Numbered from the stretch's first letter, positions 40,993-50,105 are shown. The stretch is DNA of 64,000 nt from Pseudomonadota bacterium (GCA_020161855.1 JAIUNJ010000001.1:62001-126000), one strand, 5' to 3'. Numbers and translations are program-made. The notes: generated by a model from the sequence alone, not told the origin.

Positions 40993-41874
40993 TCATCTCT
41001 GGCAGGTGGGACAGAAAAAGGTGGAGCGGCCCGATTGCACGAGCCGCCTCACGGTGGATGCGCAGCCCGGCGAGCGGCAGGCCTCGCCCTCGCGGTCATA
41101 GACGAGGAAGCGCTCCTGAAAGGATCCGGCCTGGCCGTCGACGGTCTTGTAATCCTGCAGGGTCGATCCGCCGGCGGCAATCGCTTCGCTCAGGATGTCG
41201 CGGATGTGGCGCACGAGATCGTCAAGGCGCGTGTCGTTCTTCTTCACCAGGCTGCCCGCCTTGCGGCGCGGTGAAAGCCTGGTGCGATAGAGAGCCTCGC
41301 AGACATAGATGTTTCCCAGCCCGGCGATGATGCGCTGGTCGAGAAGCGCAGCCTTGAGCGGGGCGGCCTTGCCCGCAAAGGCCTCGCGCAGATAGGCGGC
41401 ACTCAGCTCGTTGCCGAGCGGCTCAACACCGATCCCCTGCAAAAGCTTGTGCGCCTCGCCGGGGCGTTCGATATCCATCAGGCCGAAGCGGCGGTGATCG
41501 GAATAGACGATGCGGGTCGCATCATCGAGATGGAAGACCACATGGTCATGGGGGCCATCGGCCGAACCTGCCGCTGCGGTATCGTCATAGAATTCGCCGG
41601 GGGTGCGCACGCTGCCGTCGGGCCGGAGAATGGTGAAGCGGCCAGTCATGCCGAGATGGAGAATGAGGCGGTCGCCACGGTTGGTGTCGGCGAGAATATA
41701 TTTGGCGCGGCGGCTCAGGCCTTCGATGCGCGCGCCTTCCAGCCTTGCCCTGAAATCTGCCGGGAAGGGAAAGCGCAGATCCTTGCGGCGCAGCTCAACC
41801 CGCGCCAGCACCCGGCCCGCGAGGGCCGGTTCCAGCCCGCGCTTGACGGTTTCGACCTCTGGCAGTTCCGGCAT
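40993..41874 (-). CDS. mutM: Formamidopyrimidine-DNA glycosylase
   Basis: Removes 8-oxoguanine and ring-opened purines. 293 residues with the catalytic N-terminus MPELPEVETVKRGLEPAL (Pro after Met is the nucleophile). It also has the helix-two-turn-helix region IIAGLGNIYVCEALYRTRLSP, and a C-terminal zinc finger VYDREGEACRSPGCASTVRRL...FFCPTCQR. The first cysteine pair is spaced C-x4-C, the second C-x2-C. Divergent from ubiE across 70 bp. Confidence 0.97.
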   Translation of the reverse strand: MPELPEVETVKRGLEPALAGRVLARVELRRKDLRFPFPADFRARLEGARIEGLSRRAKYILADTNRGDRLILHLGMTGRFTILRPDGSVRTPGEFYDDTAAAGSADGPHDHVVFHLDDATRIVYSDHRRFGLMDIERPGEAHKLLQGIGVEPLGNELSAAYLREAFAGKAAPLKAALLDQRIIAGLGNIYVCEALYRTRLSPRRKAGSLVKKNDTRLDDLVRHIRDILSEAIAAGGSTLQDYKTVDGQAGSFQERFLVYDREGEACRSPGCASTVRRLVQSGRSTFFCPTCQR

Positions 41875-41944
41875 GGCCTGGGGTTAACCATCCAGGCTCC
41901 GCAAGGCAATAGAAACTCAAGCAGTGATCGCCTATGTAGCTGAC

Positions 41945-42718
41945 ATGAACGGACACTCCAGCACCGGCCGCAACGAGACGGCCTTCGGTTTCCGCACGGT
42001 GGAACCGGGGGAAAAGCAGGGCCTCGTCAATGAGGTCTTCTCCAAGGCCGCCTCGCGCTACGACCAGATGAACGACCTCATGTCGGGCGGCTTGCACCGG
42101 CTGTGGAAGGATGACTTCGTCGCCATGGTCAATCCGCCGCGCAATGCCAGGCCCTTCCGCGTGCTCGACGTGGCGGGCGGCACCGGCGACATTGCCTTCC
42201 GCATCGTCACGGCAGGCGGTTCCGGCACGCATGTGACGATCGCCGACATCTCGCCCGAAATGGTGAATGAGGGAAAGCTGCGCGCCGAAAGGGAAGGCTA
42301 TGCCAGCCGCGTCGATTTCACCGTCGGCAATGCCGAGGCGCTGGCCTTTCCGGATTCGCATTTCGATGCCTATACGATCGCCTTCGGCATCCGCAACGTG
42401 CCCAACATCGAGAAGGCGCTGCGCGAGGCCCGTCGCGTGCTCAAGCCGGGCGGGCGCGTCCTCTGCCTCGAGTTCAGCCACATGGACCTGGCGCTGGCGC
42501 AGCAGATCTATGACGCCTATTCCTTCACGGTGATCCCTGCCGTCGGCAAGGTCGTCACCGGTGACGGCCAGCCCTACCGCTATCTCGTCGAGTCGATCCG
42601 CACCTTCCCGAAGCAGCAGGAATTTGCCGACATGATCGAGGCCGCGGGCTTCTCGCGCGTCACCTGGCGCAACCTCACGGGCGGTGTCGCCGCCATTCAT
42701 TCCGGCTGGCGCATCTGA
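41945..42718 (+). CDS. ubiE: Demethylmenaquinone/2-methoxy-6-polyprenylphenol methyltransferase
   Basis: A SAM-dependent C-methyltransferase of ubiquinone synthesis. It has the SAM motif [15 protein letters not shown] near 75-89, the UbiE signatures [17 protein letters not shown] and [26 protein letters not shown], and CLEFSHM. 257 residues from the ATG at 41945; a GTG at 41924 would add seven. Its stop overlaps the ubiB start (TGATG). First gene of the plus-strand run ubiE-ubiB-coaBC-dut. Confidence 0.96.
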   Translation: MNGHSSTGRNETAFGFRTVEPGEKQGLVNEVFSKAASRYDQMNDLMSGGLHRLWKDDFVAMVNPPRNARPFRVLDVAGGTGDIAFRIVTAGGSGTHVTIADISPEMVNEGKLRAEREGYASRVDFTVGNAEALAFPDSHFDAYTIAFGIRNVPNIEKALREARRVLKPGGRVLCLEFSHMDLALAQQIYDAYSFTVIPAVGKVVTGDGQPYRYLVESIRTFPKQQEFADMIEAAGFSRVTWRNLTGGVAAIHSGWRI

Positions 42719-44292
42719 TGGCCAATGCCGTCACCAATCTCTACCGGCTGGCCAAGGCGGGTTTCGTGCTGGCACGCAACAATGCCCTCATGCCGCCGGA
42801 ACAGACCGACCGTCTCCCGGCTCCGGCGCGCGCCCTCCTCAAGCTTGCCCAGATCGGCAAGGCGGCGGATGCAACGCAGGGCCAGGGCAACCGCCTGAGC
42901 ACCGCGCTTGCCACACTCGGGCCCTCCTACATCAAGCTCGGCCAGTTTCTCTCGACCAGGCCCGATCTGATCGGGGCCCAGCGCGCCTTCGACCTGAAGC
43001 TGTTGCAGGACCGCCTGCCGCCCTTCCCGCTTGATGAGGCCAGGGCCATCATCCGGCAGGAACTGGGCGCTCCGGTCGAACAGCTGTTCACGGAATTCGG
43101 GCCGCCGGTGGCGGCGGCCTCGGTGGCGCAGGTGCACAAGGCAACAACCCCCGACGGACGGCAGGTGGCGGTGAAGATCCTGCGCCCCGGCGTGGAGAAG
43201 CGCTTTGCCGCCGACATCGAGAGCTTTGCCTTCGCCGCCCGGCAGATGGAGCGCTTCAGCAACGAGGGCCGCAGGCTGCGCCCGGTGGCCGCGGTCGAGA
43301 TGCTGCGCGAGTCGATGAAGCTCGAACTCGATCTCCGCATGGAAGCATCGGCGCTGGCCGAGATGGCGGAGAACACCAAGGATGATCCGGGCTTCCGCCT
43401 CCCCAGGGTCGACTGGCAGCGCACGGCGCGGCGCGTGCTCACCACCGAATGGATCGACGGCACGCCGATGGCCGATGTGCCTGCCCTGGCCGCGCGCGGC
43501 CTCGATCTCGTGCGCCTTGGCGACACGGTGATCCAGAGCTTCCTGCGCCACGCCATCCGCGACGGCTTCTTCCATGCCGACATGCATCAGGGCAACCTGA
43601 TGGTCGATGGTAGCGGCAATCTGGTGGCCCTCGATCTCGGCATCATGGGCCGGCTCTCGGGCAAGGACCGGCTCTTCCTGGCGGAAATCCTCTACGGCTT
43701 CATCGTCAAGGACTACATGCGCGTGGCGCAGGTCCATTTCGATGCGGGCTATGTGCCGTCACACCAGAATGTCTCGAATTTCGCCCAGGCGCTGCGCGCC
43801 ATCGGCGAGCCGATCATGGACCTGCCCGCCGACAAGATTTCCATGGCACGTCTCCTGACCCAGCTTTTCGAGGTGACCGAACAGTTCGACATGCAGACAC
43901 AGCCACAACTGCTGCTGCTGCAGAAGACCATGGTGGTGGTTGAAGGCGTTGCCCGCACGCTCAATCCCAATCTCAACATGTGGATGACGGCGGAGCCCGT
44001 GGTGAAGGAGTGGATCACCCGCAGGCTCGGCCCCCTCGGCAAGGTGGAACAGGCGGCCGATGCCGCGGCGGCCCTCGGCCGGGCCGCGCTGGGCCTCCCC
44101 GAAATGCTCGACGAGGCGCACCGCGCCACGCGCATGCTGGCCGAGATGGCGAAAGGCGGCGGCATCAGGCTCGACGCCGAAACGGCAGCTGACATCGCCC
44201 GCGCCCAGATGAAGCAGCGGCGCTGGCAGACGGCCGCCATCTTCGCCGGTGCTGCGGCGCTGGTTGTGGTGGCGCTCAAGATGGTGCTTTGA
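42718..44292 (+). CDS. ubiB: Ubiquinone biosynthesis protein kinase-like UbiB
   Basis: An atypical ADCK/UbiB ATPase of 524 residues needed for ubiquinone synthesis or distribution. It carries the family-specific KxGQ motif in LGPSYIKLGQFLSTRPDLI, the Ala-rich nucleotide loop AAASVAQVHKA, VAVKILRPGVEKRFAADIE, and the catalytic region FFHADMHQGNLMVDGSGNLVALDLGIMG. The C-terminus has a membrane helix (TAAIFAGAAALVVVALKMVL). Overlaps ubiE by one base. Confidence 0.96.
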   Translation: MANAVTNLYRLAKAGFVLARNNALMPPEQTDRLPAPARALLKLAQIGKAADATQGQGNRLSTALATLGPSYIKLGQFLSTRPDLIGAQRAFDLKLLQDRLPPFPLDEARAIIRQELGAPVEQLFTEFGPPVAAASVAQVHKATTPDGRQVAVKILRPGVEKRFAADIESFAFAARQMERFSNEGRRLRPVAAVEMLRESMKLELDLRMEASALAEMAENTKDDPGFRLPRVDWQRTARRVLTTEWIDGTPMADVPALAARGLDLVRLGDTVIQSFLRHAIRDGFFHADMHQGNLMVDGSGNLVALDLGIMGRLSGKDRLFLAEILYGFIVKDYMRVAQVHFDAGYVPSHQNVSNFAQALRAIGEPIMDLPADKISMARLLTQLFEVTEQFDMQTQPQLLLLQKTMVVVEGVARTLNPNLNMWMTAEPVVKEWITRRLGPLGKVEQAADAAAALGRAALGLPEMLDEAHRATRMLAEMAKGGGIRLDAETAADIARAQMKQRRWQTAAIFAGAAALVVVALKMVL

Positions 44293-44299
44293 TGACATC

Positions 44300-45490
44300 A
44301 TGAAAAGCGTTCTCCTCATCATCGGCGGCGGCATTGCCGCCTACAAGGCGCTGGAGCTGATCCGCCTGCTCAAGGGCAAGGGCATCGGCGTCAAGACCAT
44401 CATGAGCAAGGCGGCGGAGGAATTCGTCACACCGCTGTCGGTCGCCAGCCTTTCGGGCGAAAAGGTGCATCAGGCCCTGTTCAATCTCACCGATGAGCTG
44501 GAGATGGGGCACATCGAGCTGTCGCGTGCTGCCGATCTTCTGGTCGTCGCACCCGCCACCGCCGATCTCCTTGCCAAGATGGCCAGCGGCCTTGCCAACG
44601 ACCTCGCCTCGACGGCCCTTCTCGCCACCGACAAGCCGGTGCTGGTGGCGCCCGCCATGAATGTGCGCATGTGGCATCATCCGGCGACACAACGGAACAT
44701 CGCGCAGCTGCAGGCCGACGGCATCCGCTTCGTGGGGCCCAATGCCGGCGAGATGGCCTGTGGCGAGTTCGGCCTCGGGCGCATGGCCGAACCCTCGGAG
44801 ATCGTTGCCGCCATCGAAGCCCAGCTTGCACCCGGGCAGAAGCCGCTGGCGGGCAAGCATGTGCTGATCACGGCGGGGCCGACGCGCGAACCCATCGATC
44901 CGGTGCGCTATATCTCGAACCATTCCTCCGGCAAGCAGGGCTATGCCATCGCCGAGGCGGCGATTGCGCTCGGTGCCCAGGTGACGCTGGTGAGCGGGCC
45001 GGTGTCGCTGCCCATTCCACCGGGCGTGGGGCTGATGCCGGTGACAACCGCGCAGGACATGCTCAAGGCCGTGGAAGGCGCACTCCCCGCCGACATCGCC
45101 ATCTTCACCGCCGCGGTCGCGGACTGGCGGGTTGCCGCCGTCGCCGGCGAAAAGATCAAGAAGCAGGCCGATGGTTCCGCGCCATCGCTCAGCTTTGCCG
45201 AGAACCCCGACATCCTGCGGACCATTGCCACGCGCAAGAGCGGGCGGCCGAAGCTCGTCGTCGGCTTTGCCGCCGAGACCGAGAAGGTCATCGCCCATGC
45301 CCAGGCCAAGCTCGCCAGGAAGGGCTGCGATATCATCGTTGCCAATGACGTGAGCGCCGGCAAGGGCGTGTTCGGCGGCGACAGCAACACGGTGCATGTC
45401 GTCTCGGCCTCCGGCGTCGAGGACTGGCCGCCCCTGTCCAAGGCCGAGGTGGCGCGCCGCCTCATGGAGAAGCTTGCGGGGATGCTGTGA
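44300..45490 (+). CDS. coaBC: Bifunctional phosphopantothenoylcysteine decarboxylase/synthetase
   Basis: Two steps of coenzyme A synthesis in one protein. The N-terminal flavoprotein (CoaC) has [20 protein letters not shown], the active-site region [20 protein letters not shown] and [16 protein letters not shown]. The C-terminal CoaB has [29 protein letters not shown] and [14 protein letters not shown]. 396 residues from the ATG at 44300; the upstream extension of the frame overlaps ubiB and is not credible. Its stop overlaps the dut start (GTGA). Confidence 0.97.
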   Translation: MKSVLLIIGGGIAAYKALELIRLLKGKGIGVKTIMSKAAEEFVTPLSVASLSGEKVHQALFNLTDELEMGHIELSRAADLLVVAPATADLLAKMASGLANDLASTALLATDKPVLVAPAMNVRMWHHPATQRNIAQLQADGIRFVGPNAGEMACGEFGLGRMAEPSEIVAAIEAQLAPGQKPLAGKHVLITAGPTREPIDPVRYISNHSSGKQGYAIAEAAIALGAQVTLVSGPVSLPIPPGVGLMPVTTAQDMLKAVEGALPADIAIFTAAVADWRVAAVAGEKIKKQADGSAPSLSFAENPDILRTIATRKSGRPKLVVGFAAETEKVIAHAQAKLARKGCDIIVANDVSAGKGVFGGDSNTVHVVSASGVEDWPPLSKAEVARRLMEKLAGML

Positions 45491-45924
45491 AGCTCAGCGT
45501 TCTCCGCCTGCCGCATGCGCGCGACCTGCCGCTGCCTGCCTATGCGACGGCGGGTGCCGCGGGCCTTGACCTGCGCGCCGCGGAAGCCGCGACCCTGAAG
45601 CCCGGGGCACGCGCCCTTGTGGCCACCGGCATCGCCATCGCCCTGCCTGAAGGTTTCGAGGCGCAGGTGCGCCCGCGCTCAGGGCTGGCGGTGAAGCATG
45701 GCGTCACGGTGCTCAATGCGCCCGGCACCATCGATTGGGACTATCGCGGCGAGATCAAGGTGCCGCTCATCAACCATGGCAGCACCGACTTCGTCATCGC
45801 CCGTGGCGACCGCATCGCCCAGATGGTCGTGGCGCCGGTGCTGCAGGCCACGCTTGTCGAGGCCGAAAGCCTTGATGAAACGGAACGCGGCGCTGGCGGC
45901 TTCGGCAGCTCGGGGCGTAGCTAG
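45487..45924 (+). CDS. dut: dUTP diphosphatase
   Basis: Hydrolyses dUTP to dUMP, keeping uracil out of DNA. A 145-residue trimeric dUTPase with all five motifs: [58 protein letters not shown] and the C-terminal [10 protein letters not shown] arm. Starts with GTG overlapping the coaBC stop. Last of the ubiE-ubiB-coaBC-dut run; a toxin-antitoxin pair follows. Confidence 0.97.
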   Translation: MKLSVLRLPHARDLPLPAYATAGAAGLDLRAAEAATLKPGARALVATGIAIALPEGFEAQVRPRSGLAVKHGVTVLNAPGTIDWDYRGEIKVPLINHGSTDFVIARGDRIAQMVVAPVLQATLVEAESLDETERGAGGFGSSGRS

Positions 45925-45940
45925 GGCAGATTGCCGGAAC

Positions 45941-45965
45941 GCACCGTTTGTGTTACAAACGGTGC
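45941..45965. promoter_or_regulatory. Perfect inverted-repeat operator of the toxin-antitoxin operon
   Basis: GCACCGTTTGT (45941-45951), spacer GTT, ACAAACGGTGC (45955-45965): 11-base arms with no mismatch, 15 bp before the antitoxin start. Ribbon-helix-helix antitoxins bind such palindromes to repress their own operon, so this is the likely operator overlapping the promoter. Confidence 0.8.
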
Positions 45966-45979
45966 ATGAGAGATCCCCG

Positions 45980-46240
45980 ATGAGCGACACGTTTTCTGTC
46001 CGCCTTCCCAAGGAACAAACCCGTCTTCTCGACAAGATGGCGAAAGAGACTGACCGGTCGCGCAACAAGATCATCGCGAGCGCTGTGGCGCGCATGATCG
46101 AGAACTACGAATATGTGTCGCGGATGGTCGAAGACTCTGATGCCGACATTGCGGCAGGCCGCGTCGTGAGCAACGAGGAGGCTATGCGCCGGACCCAGGC
46201 GGTCATTGATCGCGCCGTTGCGGCCCGGAAAAAGGTGTGA
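45980..46240 (+). CDS. Ribbon-helix-helix antitoxin
   Basis: An 86-residue protein whose N-terminus is a CopG/ParD-type ribbon-helix-helix (SDTFSVRLPKEQTRLLDKMAKETDRSRNKIIASAVARMIENYEYV), which dimerises and binds DNA; the acidic and helical C-terminus (DSDADIAAGRVVSNEEAMRRTQ) would wrap the toxin. The ATG at 45980 is the first that makes sense: the frame upstream is antisense or out of frame to dut. The toxin gene overlaps its stop by GTGA, and a perfect palindrome sits just upstream. Antitoxin and autorepressor by family and context. Confidence 0.88.
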   Translation: MSDTFSVRLPKEQTRLLDKMAKETDRSRNKIIASAVARMIENYEYVSRMVEDSDADIAAGRVVSNEEAMRRTQAVIDRAVAARKKV

Positions 46241-46536
46241 CGTTCCACCTGCAATGGACTGAGCGCGGACTTCAGGAGTTTCAGACCGCACTTGATTTCA
46301 TTGCTGCAGATGACCCTGTCAACGCGCAGCTGGTGCGGGACCGCACCTTTCGGACGATCAGCAATTTGCGTGCGTTTTCGCTCGGTCTTCCAGCGCCCCA
46401 TGGAACACAGAAAATCCATGTGCCCAAGACCTCGTATTTTCTGGTTTTCCGGCGTGACAAAAAGGACGCCATCACAATATGCGGCTTTGTCCATGCCTCG
46501 CGTGATTGGGACCGCATCGACTGGGAGAGTATCTGA
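46237..46536 (+). CDS. RelE/ParE-superfamily toxin
   Basis: A 99-residue basic protein of the RelE/ParE fold. It begins FHLQWTERGLQEFQTALDFIAADDPVNAQLVRDRTF, has the central LGLPAPHGTQKIHVPKTSYFLVFRRDKK, and ends CGFVHASRDW, matching the family pattern in which the C-terminal strand ends with H.....W. Whether it cuts mRNA (RelE) or poisons gyrase (ParE) cannot be told. It starts with GTG, overlapping the antitoxin stop; its own stop overlaps the moeB start (TGATG), so moeB may be translated with it. Confidence 0.87.
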   Translation: MTFHLQWTERGLQEFQTALDFIAADDPVNAQLVRDRTFRTISNLRAFSLGLPAPHGTQKIHVPKTSYFLVFRRDKKDAITICGFVHASRDWDRIDWESI

Positions 46537-47348
46537 TGCCCCTTTCTGATGAAGAAGTGGAACGCTACGCCCGGCACATCGTGCTGCCGGAAGTGGGCGG
46601 GCCCGGACAGAACAAGCTGAAGAATTCCTCCGTGCTGGTGATCGGCGCGGGCGGGCTCGGCGCGCCGCTGCTGCTCTATCTGGCCGCCGCCGGCATCGGC
46701 CGCATCGGCATCGTCGACCACGACACCGTCTCGCTCTCCAACCTGCAGCGCCAGGTGATCCACACGACCGAGCGCATCAGCCTGGCCAAGACCGAGAGTG
46801 CGGCGCGCCAGATCGCCGCCATCAATCCGCATGTGGTGGTGGAGCAGCACCAGACGCGCCTTACCGCCGCCAATGCGCTGGCGCTCATGGCGCAGTATGA
46901 CATCGTGGCCGATGGCTGCGACAATTTCCCGACGCGCTTTCTCGCGGGCGATGCCGCCTTCTTCGCGAAGAAGACGCTGGTGTCGGCGGCGGTCGGCCAG
47001 TTCGACGGGCAGATCTCCACCTTCAAGCCGCATCTCACGGCACAGGGCGGCGATCCCTTCCCGACCTATCGCTGCTTTGTCGGCGAGCTGCCGCCGCGCG
47101 GCTCCTTCCCGGCCTGTGAGGAAGCGGGCGTCATCGGCGCCCTGCCCGGCATCCTCGGTTCCATGCAGGCCATGGAGGTAATCAAGGAACTGCTCGACAT
47201 CGGCGAGAGCCTGGCGGGCCGCATCCTGATGTATGACGCGCTGCTGTCGCGCTTCTTCGAAACCAGGCTCACCTGGAACCCGGAGAACCCGCTCAACGGC
47301 CGCCAGGCCTCGATCAAGGCGCTGATGCCGGGGAATTACGTGGATTGA
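46536..47348 (+). CDS. moeB: MoeB/ThiF-family adenylyltransferase
   Basis: An E1-like enzyme of 270 residues that adenylates the C-terminal Gly of a sulfur-carrier protein (MoaD or ThiS). It has [19 protein letters not shown], the nucleotide loop VLVIGAGGLGAPLLLYLAAAGIG, DHDTVSLSNLQRQVIH, and the catalytic cysteine region FPACEEAGVIGALPGILGSMQAMEVIK. Of the four zinc-binding cysteines of E. coli MoeB only one is present (YRCFV; the partner position is Thr and the C-terminal CxxC is absent). Start at 46536 overlaps the toxin stop. The target carrier protein is not in the window. Confidence 0.87.
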   Translation: MPLSDEEVERYARHIVLPEVGGPGQNKLKNSSVLVIGAGGLGAPLLLYLAAAGIGRIGIVDHDTVSLSNLQRQVIHTTERISLAKTESAARQIAAINPHVVVEQHQTRLTAANALALMAQYDIVADGCDNFPTRFLAGDAAFFAKKTLVSAAVGQFDGQISTFKPHLTAQGGDPFPTYRCFVGELPPRGSFPACEEAGVIGALPGILGSMQAMEVIKELLDIGESLAGRILMYDALLSRFFETRLTWNPENPLNGRQASIKALMPGNYVD

Positions 47349-47368
47349 CAATCAAGGATTGTAGTCCT
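47348..47368 (+). terminator. Weak hairpin after moeB
   Basis: ACAATC/GATTGT around AAG (47348-47362), extendable with mismatches to GGATT/AGTCC, followed by CCTTTTC. Begins at the moeB stop codon. A possible but weak intrinsic terminator. Confidence 0.4.
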
Positions 47369-47634
47369 TTTCCCGGGCCCTGGAGGGGTGCGGCAGGGCC
47401 GTTTGGCCTCCCGGCTAGCCCCCCTACCAGACACATGCGGAATCGCGCCACACGGCCCTGTAAACGCATTTAAAGCCTATTCTAAGATAACACTCCGGAG
47501 ATGCCTCCGCCCGGGGGCTGCCGGGCCCGATGATCGTAACTATATAAAGATATCTTTATATCTTTCTTGCCCCGCCTCGCCATGATTGCTATAGGCGCTG
47601 CCCATCACCTGCAGGAACGAGACGAGGAGAGCCC
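47369..47634. other. Intergenic region upstream of ahcY
   Basis: Together with the hairpin just before it, a 286-bp gap without a gene. It ends with the 20-bp palindrome at 47542-47561 and the ahcY ribosome-binding site. The GC-rich stretch at 47500-47530 (CCGGAG..., GCCCGGGGGCTGCCGGGC) can fold into a small hairpin. I compared the region mentally with SAH and SAM-II riboswitches and did not recognise either. Confidence 0.4.
47542..47561. promoter_or_regulatory. 20-bp palindrome upstream of ahcY, SahR/SamR-type operator
   Basis: ATATAAAGAT followed directly by ATCTTTATAT, a perfect 20-base palindrome 73 bp before the ahcY start in otherwise GC-rich DNA. It resembles, from memory, the operator of ArsR-family regulators of methionine/SAM-cycle genes in proteobacteria (SahR/SamR). 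ATATCTTT is also repeated directly at 47551-47566. The regulator gene itself is not identified in the window. Confidence 0.7.
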
Positions 47635-49038
47635 ATGAGCAAGCACGATTACGTTGTCGCCGACATCAAACTGGCCGACTGGGGCCGCAAGGAAATCGAG
47701 CTGGCCGAAATTGAAATGCCCGGCCTGATGTCGACGCGGGCCGAGTTCAAGGCGAGCCAGCCGCTCAAGGGCGCCCGCATCTCCGGCTCGCTGCACATGA
47801 CCATCCAGACCGCCGTGCTGATCGAGACACTGAAGGCTCTGGGCGCCGACGTGCGCTGGGCCTCGTGCAATATCTTTTCCACCCAGGACCATGCCGCCGC
47901 GGCCATTGCCGCCGCCGGAACGCCGGTCTTCGCCATCAAGGGCGAGAGCCTGAAGGATTATTGGGAATACACCGCCCGCATCTTCGACTGGCCGGACGGC
48001 CAGCCCTCCAACATGATCCTCGACGATGGCGGCGACGCGACCCTCTACATCCTCCTCGGCGAGAAGGCCGAGAAGAACCCGGCGCTCATCTCGCACCCCA
48101 AGAGCGAGGAAGAGGAATGCCTATTCGCCGAGATCAAGGACCGCATCAAGAACCAGCCCGGCTGGTTCGAGAAGCAGCGCAAGGCGATCATTGGCGTCAC
48201 CGAGGAAACCACCACCGGCGTGCACCGCCTCTATGAGATGGAGAAGAAGGGCGACCTTCCCTTCCCGGCGATCAACGTCAACGACTCGGTCACCAAGTCG
48301 AAGTTCGACAACAAGTATGGCTGCAAGGAATCGCTCGTCGACGCCATCCGCCGCGGCACCGACGTGATGATGGCCGGCAAGGTGGCCGTGGTCTGCGGCT
48401 ATGGCGACGTGGGCAAGGGCTCGGCTGCGAGCCTGCGCGGCGCTGGCGCCCGCGTCATCGTCACGGAAGTCGATCCGATCTGCGCGCTGCAGGCCTCGAT
48501 GGACGGCTTTGCCGTCAAGACGCTGCAGCAGGCGCTGCCGGAAGCCGACATCTATGTGACGGCCACCGGCAACAAGGACGTCATCACCATCGACGACATG
48601 AAGCAGATGAAGGACATGGCCATCGTCTGCAACATCGGCCACTTCGACAACGAGATCCAGGTGGCGGAACTCAAGAACTTCCCCTGGGTCAACATCAAGC
48701 CGCAGGTCGACATGGTGAAGTTCCCCAAGGGCAACCGCATCATCCTGCTCTCCGAGGGCCGCCTGGTGAACCTCGGCAATGCCACCGGCCATCCGAGCTT
48801 CGTGATGTCGGCCTCCTTCACCAACCAGACGCTGGCGCAGATCGAGCTCTTCACCAACAAGGGCTCACCGAAATACGCCAACAAGGTCTATGTGCTGCCC
48901 AAGCATCTCGACGAGAAGGTGGCGCGCCTGCATCTCGAGAAGCTCGGTGTCAGCCTCACCAAGCTCAAGGACGAACAGGCCTCCTATATCGGCGTCACGC
49001 CGGAAGGCCCCTACAAGCCCGAGCAGTACCGCTACTGA
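47635..49038 (+). CDS. ahcY: Adenosylhomocysteinase
   Basis: Hydrolyses S-adenosylhomocysteine to adenosine and homocysteine, relieving product inhibition of methyltransferases. 467 residues with [49 protein letters not shown], the NAD-binding loop [25 protein letters not shown], and the C-terminal [13 protein letters not shown]...[16 protein letters not shown] lies 8 bases before the ATG. Single-gene unit with a strong terminator, probably under the control of the palindrome at 47542-47561. Confidence 0.98.
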   Translation: MSKHDYVVADIKLADWGRKEIELAEIEMPGLMSTRAEFKASQPLKGARISGSLHMTIQTAVLIETLKALGADVRWASCNIFSTQDHAAAAIAAAGTPVFAIKGESLKDYWEYTARIFDWPDGQPSNMILDDGGDATLYILLGEKAEKNPALISHPKSEEEECLFAEIKDRIKNQPGWFEKQRKAIIGVTEETTTGVHRLYEMEKKGDLPFPAINVNDSVTKSKFDNKYGCKESLVDAIRRGTDVMMAGKVAVVCGYGDVGKGSAASLRGAGARVIVTEVDPICALQASMDGFAVKTLQQALPEADIYVTATGNKDVITIDDMKQMKDMAIVCNIGHFDNEIQVAELKNFPWVNIKPQVDMVKFPKGNRIILLSEGRLVNLGNATGHPSFVMSASFTNQTLAQIELFTNKGSPKYANKVYVLPKHLDEKVARLHLEKLGVSLTKLKDEQASYIGVTPEGPYKPEQYRY

Positions 49039-49060
49039 GGCGGCCCACCTGAGAATGTTG

Positions 49061-49090
49061 AAAGCGGCGGGCCTGTCCCGCCGCTTTTTT
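49061..49090 (+). terminator. Rho-independent terminator of ahcY
   Basis: AGCGGCGGG and CCCGCCGCT form a nine-base stem with a five-base loop, followed by six T (49085-49090). It lies 22 bp after the ahcY stop. Confidence 0.92.
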
Positions 49091-49227
49091 GTGCAGCAGG
49101 GCGCGCCGCAACACGCCCTCCGCGCAGAAAACTGCAGCCTGTCGTGCACTGCATGCTGGCAGGGCGGCCGGGGCCGTGTCATGATCAGCCTCGCAATCGG
49201 GACGATGGCTTTGGGGTGGACACGAAG

Positions 49228-49980
49228 ATGACGGCGTCACCACAGGACGGTGGCTGGATCAGGCAGGCCATGCATCTGGGCGAAGACCTGCGCGCGGCGG
49301 CAACGCCCCAGGAGGCGAGCACGCGTTTCTTCGACAAGGCGCGCAGCCTCGGCGCCACCTATCTGCAGACCCGCCTCTACCGCCGTCCCGCCGCCCGCCT
49401 CACCTCGGCCACGCACTGGGCCGCAGGCGGCTTCATCACGCGCATCGCTCCCGAGGCCTGGCCCGGCAGTGCTGCCTTCAACTATGTCTGCTTCGAGTGC
49501 AATCCGCTCATCAACGCCATCCGCGAGCGCCGCACCCGCTACCGCTTCTCCGATTTCGCCCCGCATGGCCAGCGGCCCTACCGCAACTATTGGGAAGCGC
49601 TGGGCGAGGCCGATATCGGCGATGCGCTCTGCGTCACCTCTTATGGCAGCAAGGGCGTGATCACCTCGCTGCATCTGGGCTTCGGTGAAACGGCGGTTCC
49701 GGCCGAGACCGCCTGGGGCGTGCAGATGGCGGGCCTGATGCTGACCGAGCGGCTGATGGAATTCTCGGGCGGCCTCGCCGACGACCTGCCGCAGCTGACA
49801 CCGCGCGAGCGCGATTGCCTGGCCTTCATCGCCGATGGCAAGCGCGACAAGGAGATCGCCGCCCTGCTGGGTATCCGCGAGGTGACGGTGAAGTTCCACA
49901 TCGACAATGCCCGCAAGAAGCTCAATGCCGACAACCGGGCCCAGGCCGTGGCCCGGCTGGTGAACCGCGGCGTCATCTGA
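49228..49980 (+). CDS. LuxR-type regulator without a partner synthase
   Basis: A 250-residue protein with an N-terminal autoinducer-binding-like domain (about 25-175) and a C-terminal LuxR/FixJ helix-turn-helix (LTPRERDCLAFIADGKRDKEIAALLGIREVTVKFHIDNARKKL, about 188-232). No luxI-type gene is in the window, so it looks like a LuxR solo. In the presumed ligand pocket the residue before the conserved Pro is Asn92 (CNPLINA) where acyl-homoserine-lactone receptors have Asp, and the aromatic after it is Phe (YRFSDF) rather than Trp, suggesting another ligand or none. Lies between ahcY and divL. The ATG at 49228 is preferred; the frame extends upstream to 49144 without support. Confidence 0.85.
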   Translation: MTASPQDGGWIRQAMHLGEDLRAAATPQEASTRFFDKARSLGATYLQTRLYRRPAARLTSATHWAAGGFITRIAPEAWPGSAAFNYVCFECNPLINAIRERRTRYRFSDFAPHGQRPYRNYWEALGEADIGDALCVTSYGSKGVITSLHLGFGETAVPAETAWGVQMAGLMLTERLMEFSGGLADDLPQLTPRERDCLAFIADGKRDKEIAALLGIREVTVKFHIDNARKKLNADNRAQAVARLVNRGVI

Positions 49981-50105
49981 CAGGGCCTGCCGGGCCCGTC
50001 CGGACCCGTTATTTCTTCTGACCAAGACGGATTCCGTCGCGGACTCGCATGTTCTAGTGTGGCCGGGGCGATTCGTTTTCATCGCCGGGCGACCGGAGAT
50101 CATAC

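Noticed and set aside
47349-47634. SAH riboswitch before ahcY
   Set aside because: The hairpins seen do not match the SAH riboswitch pattern I know, and the perfect palindrome explains regulation more simply.
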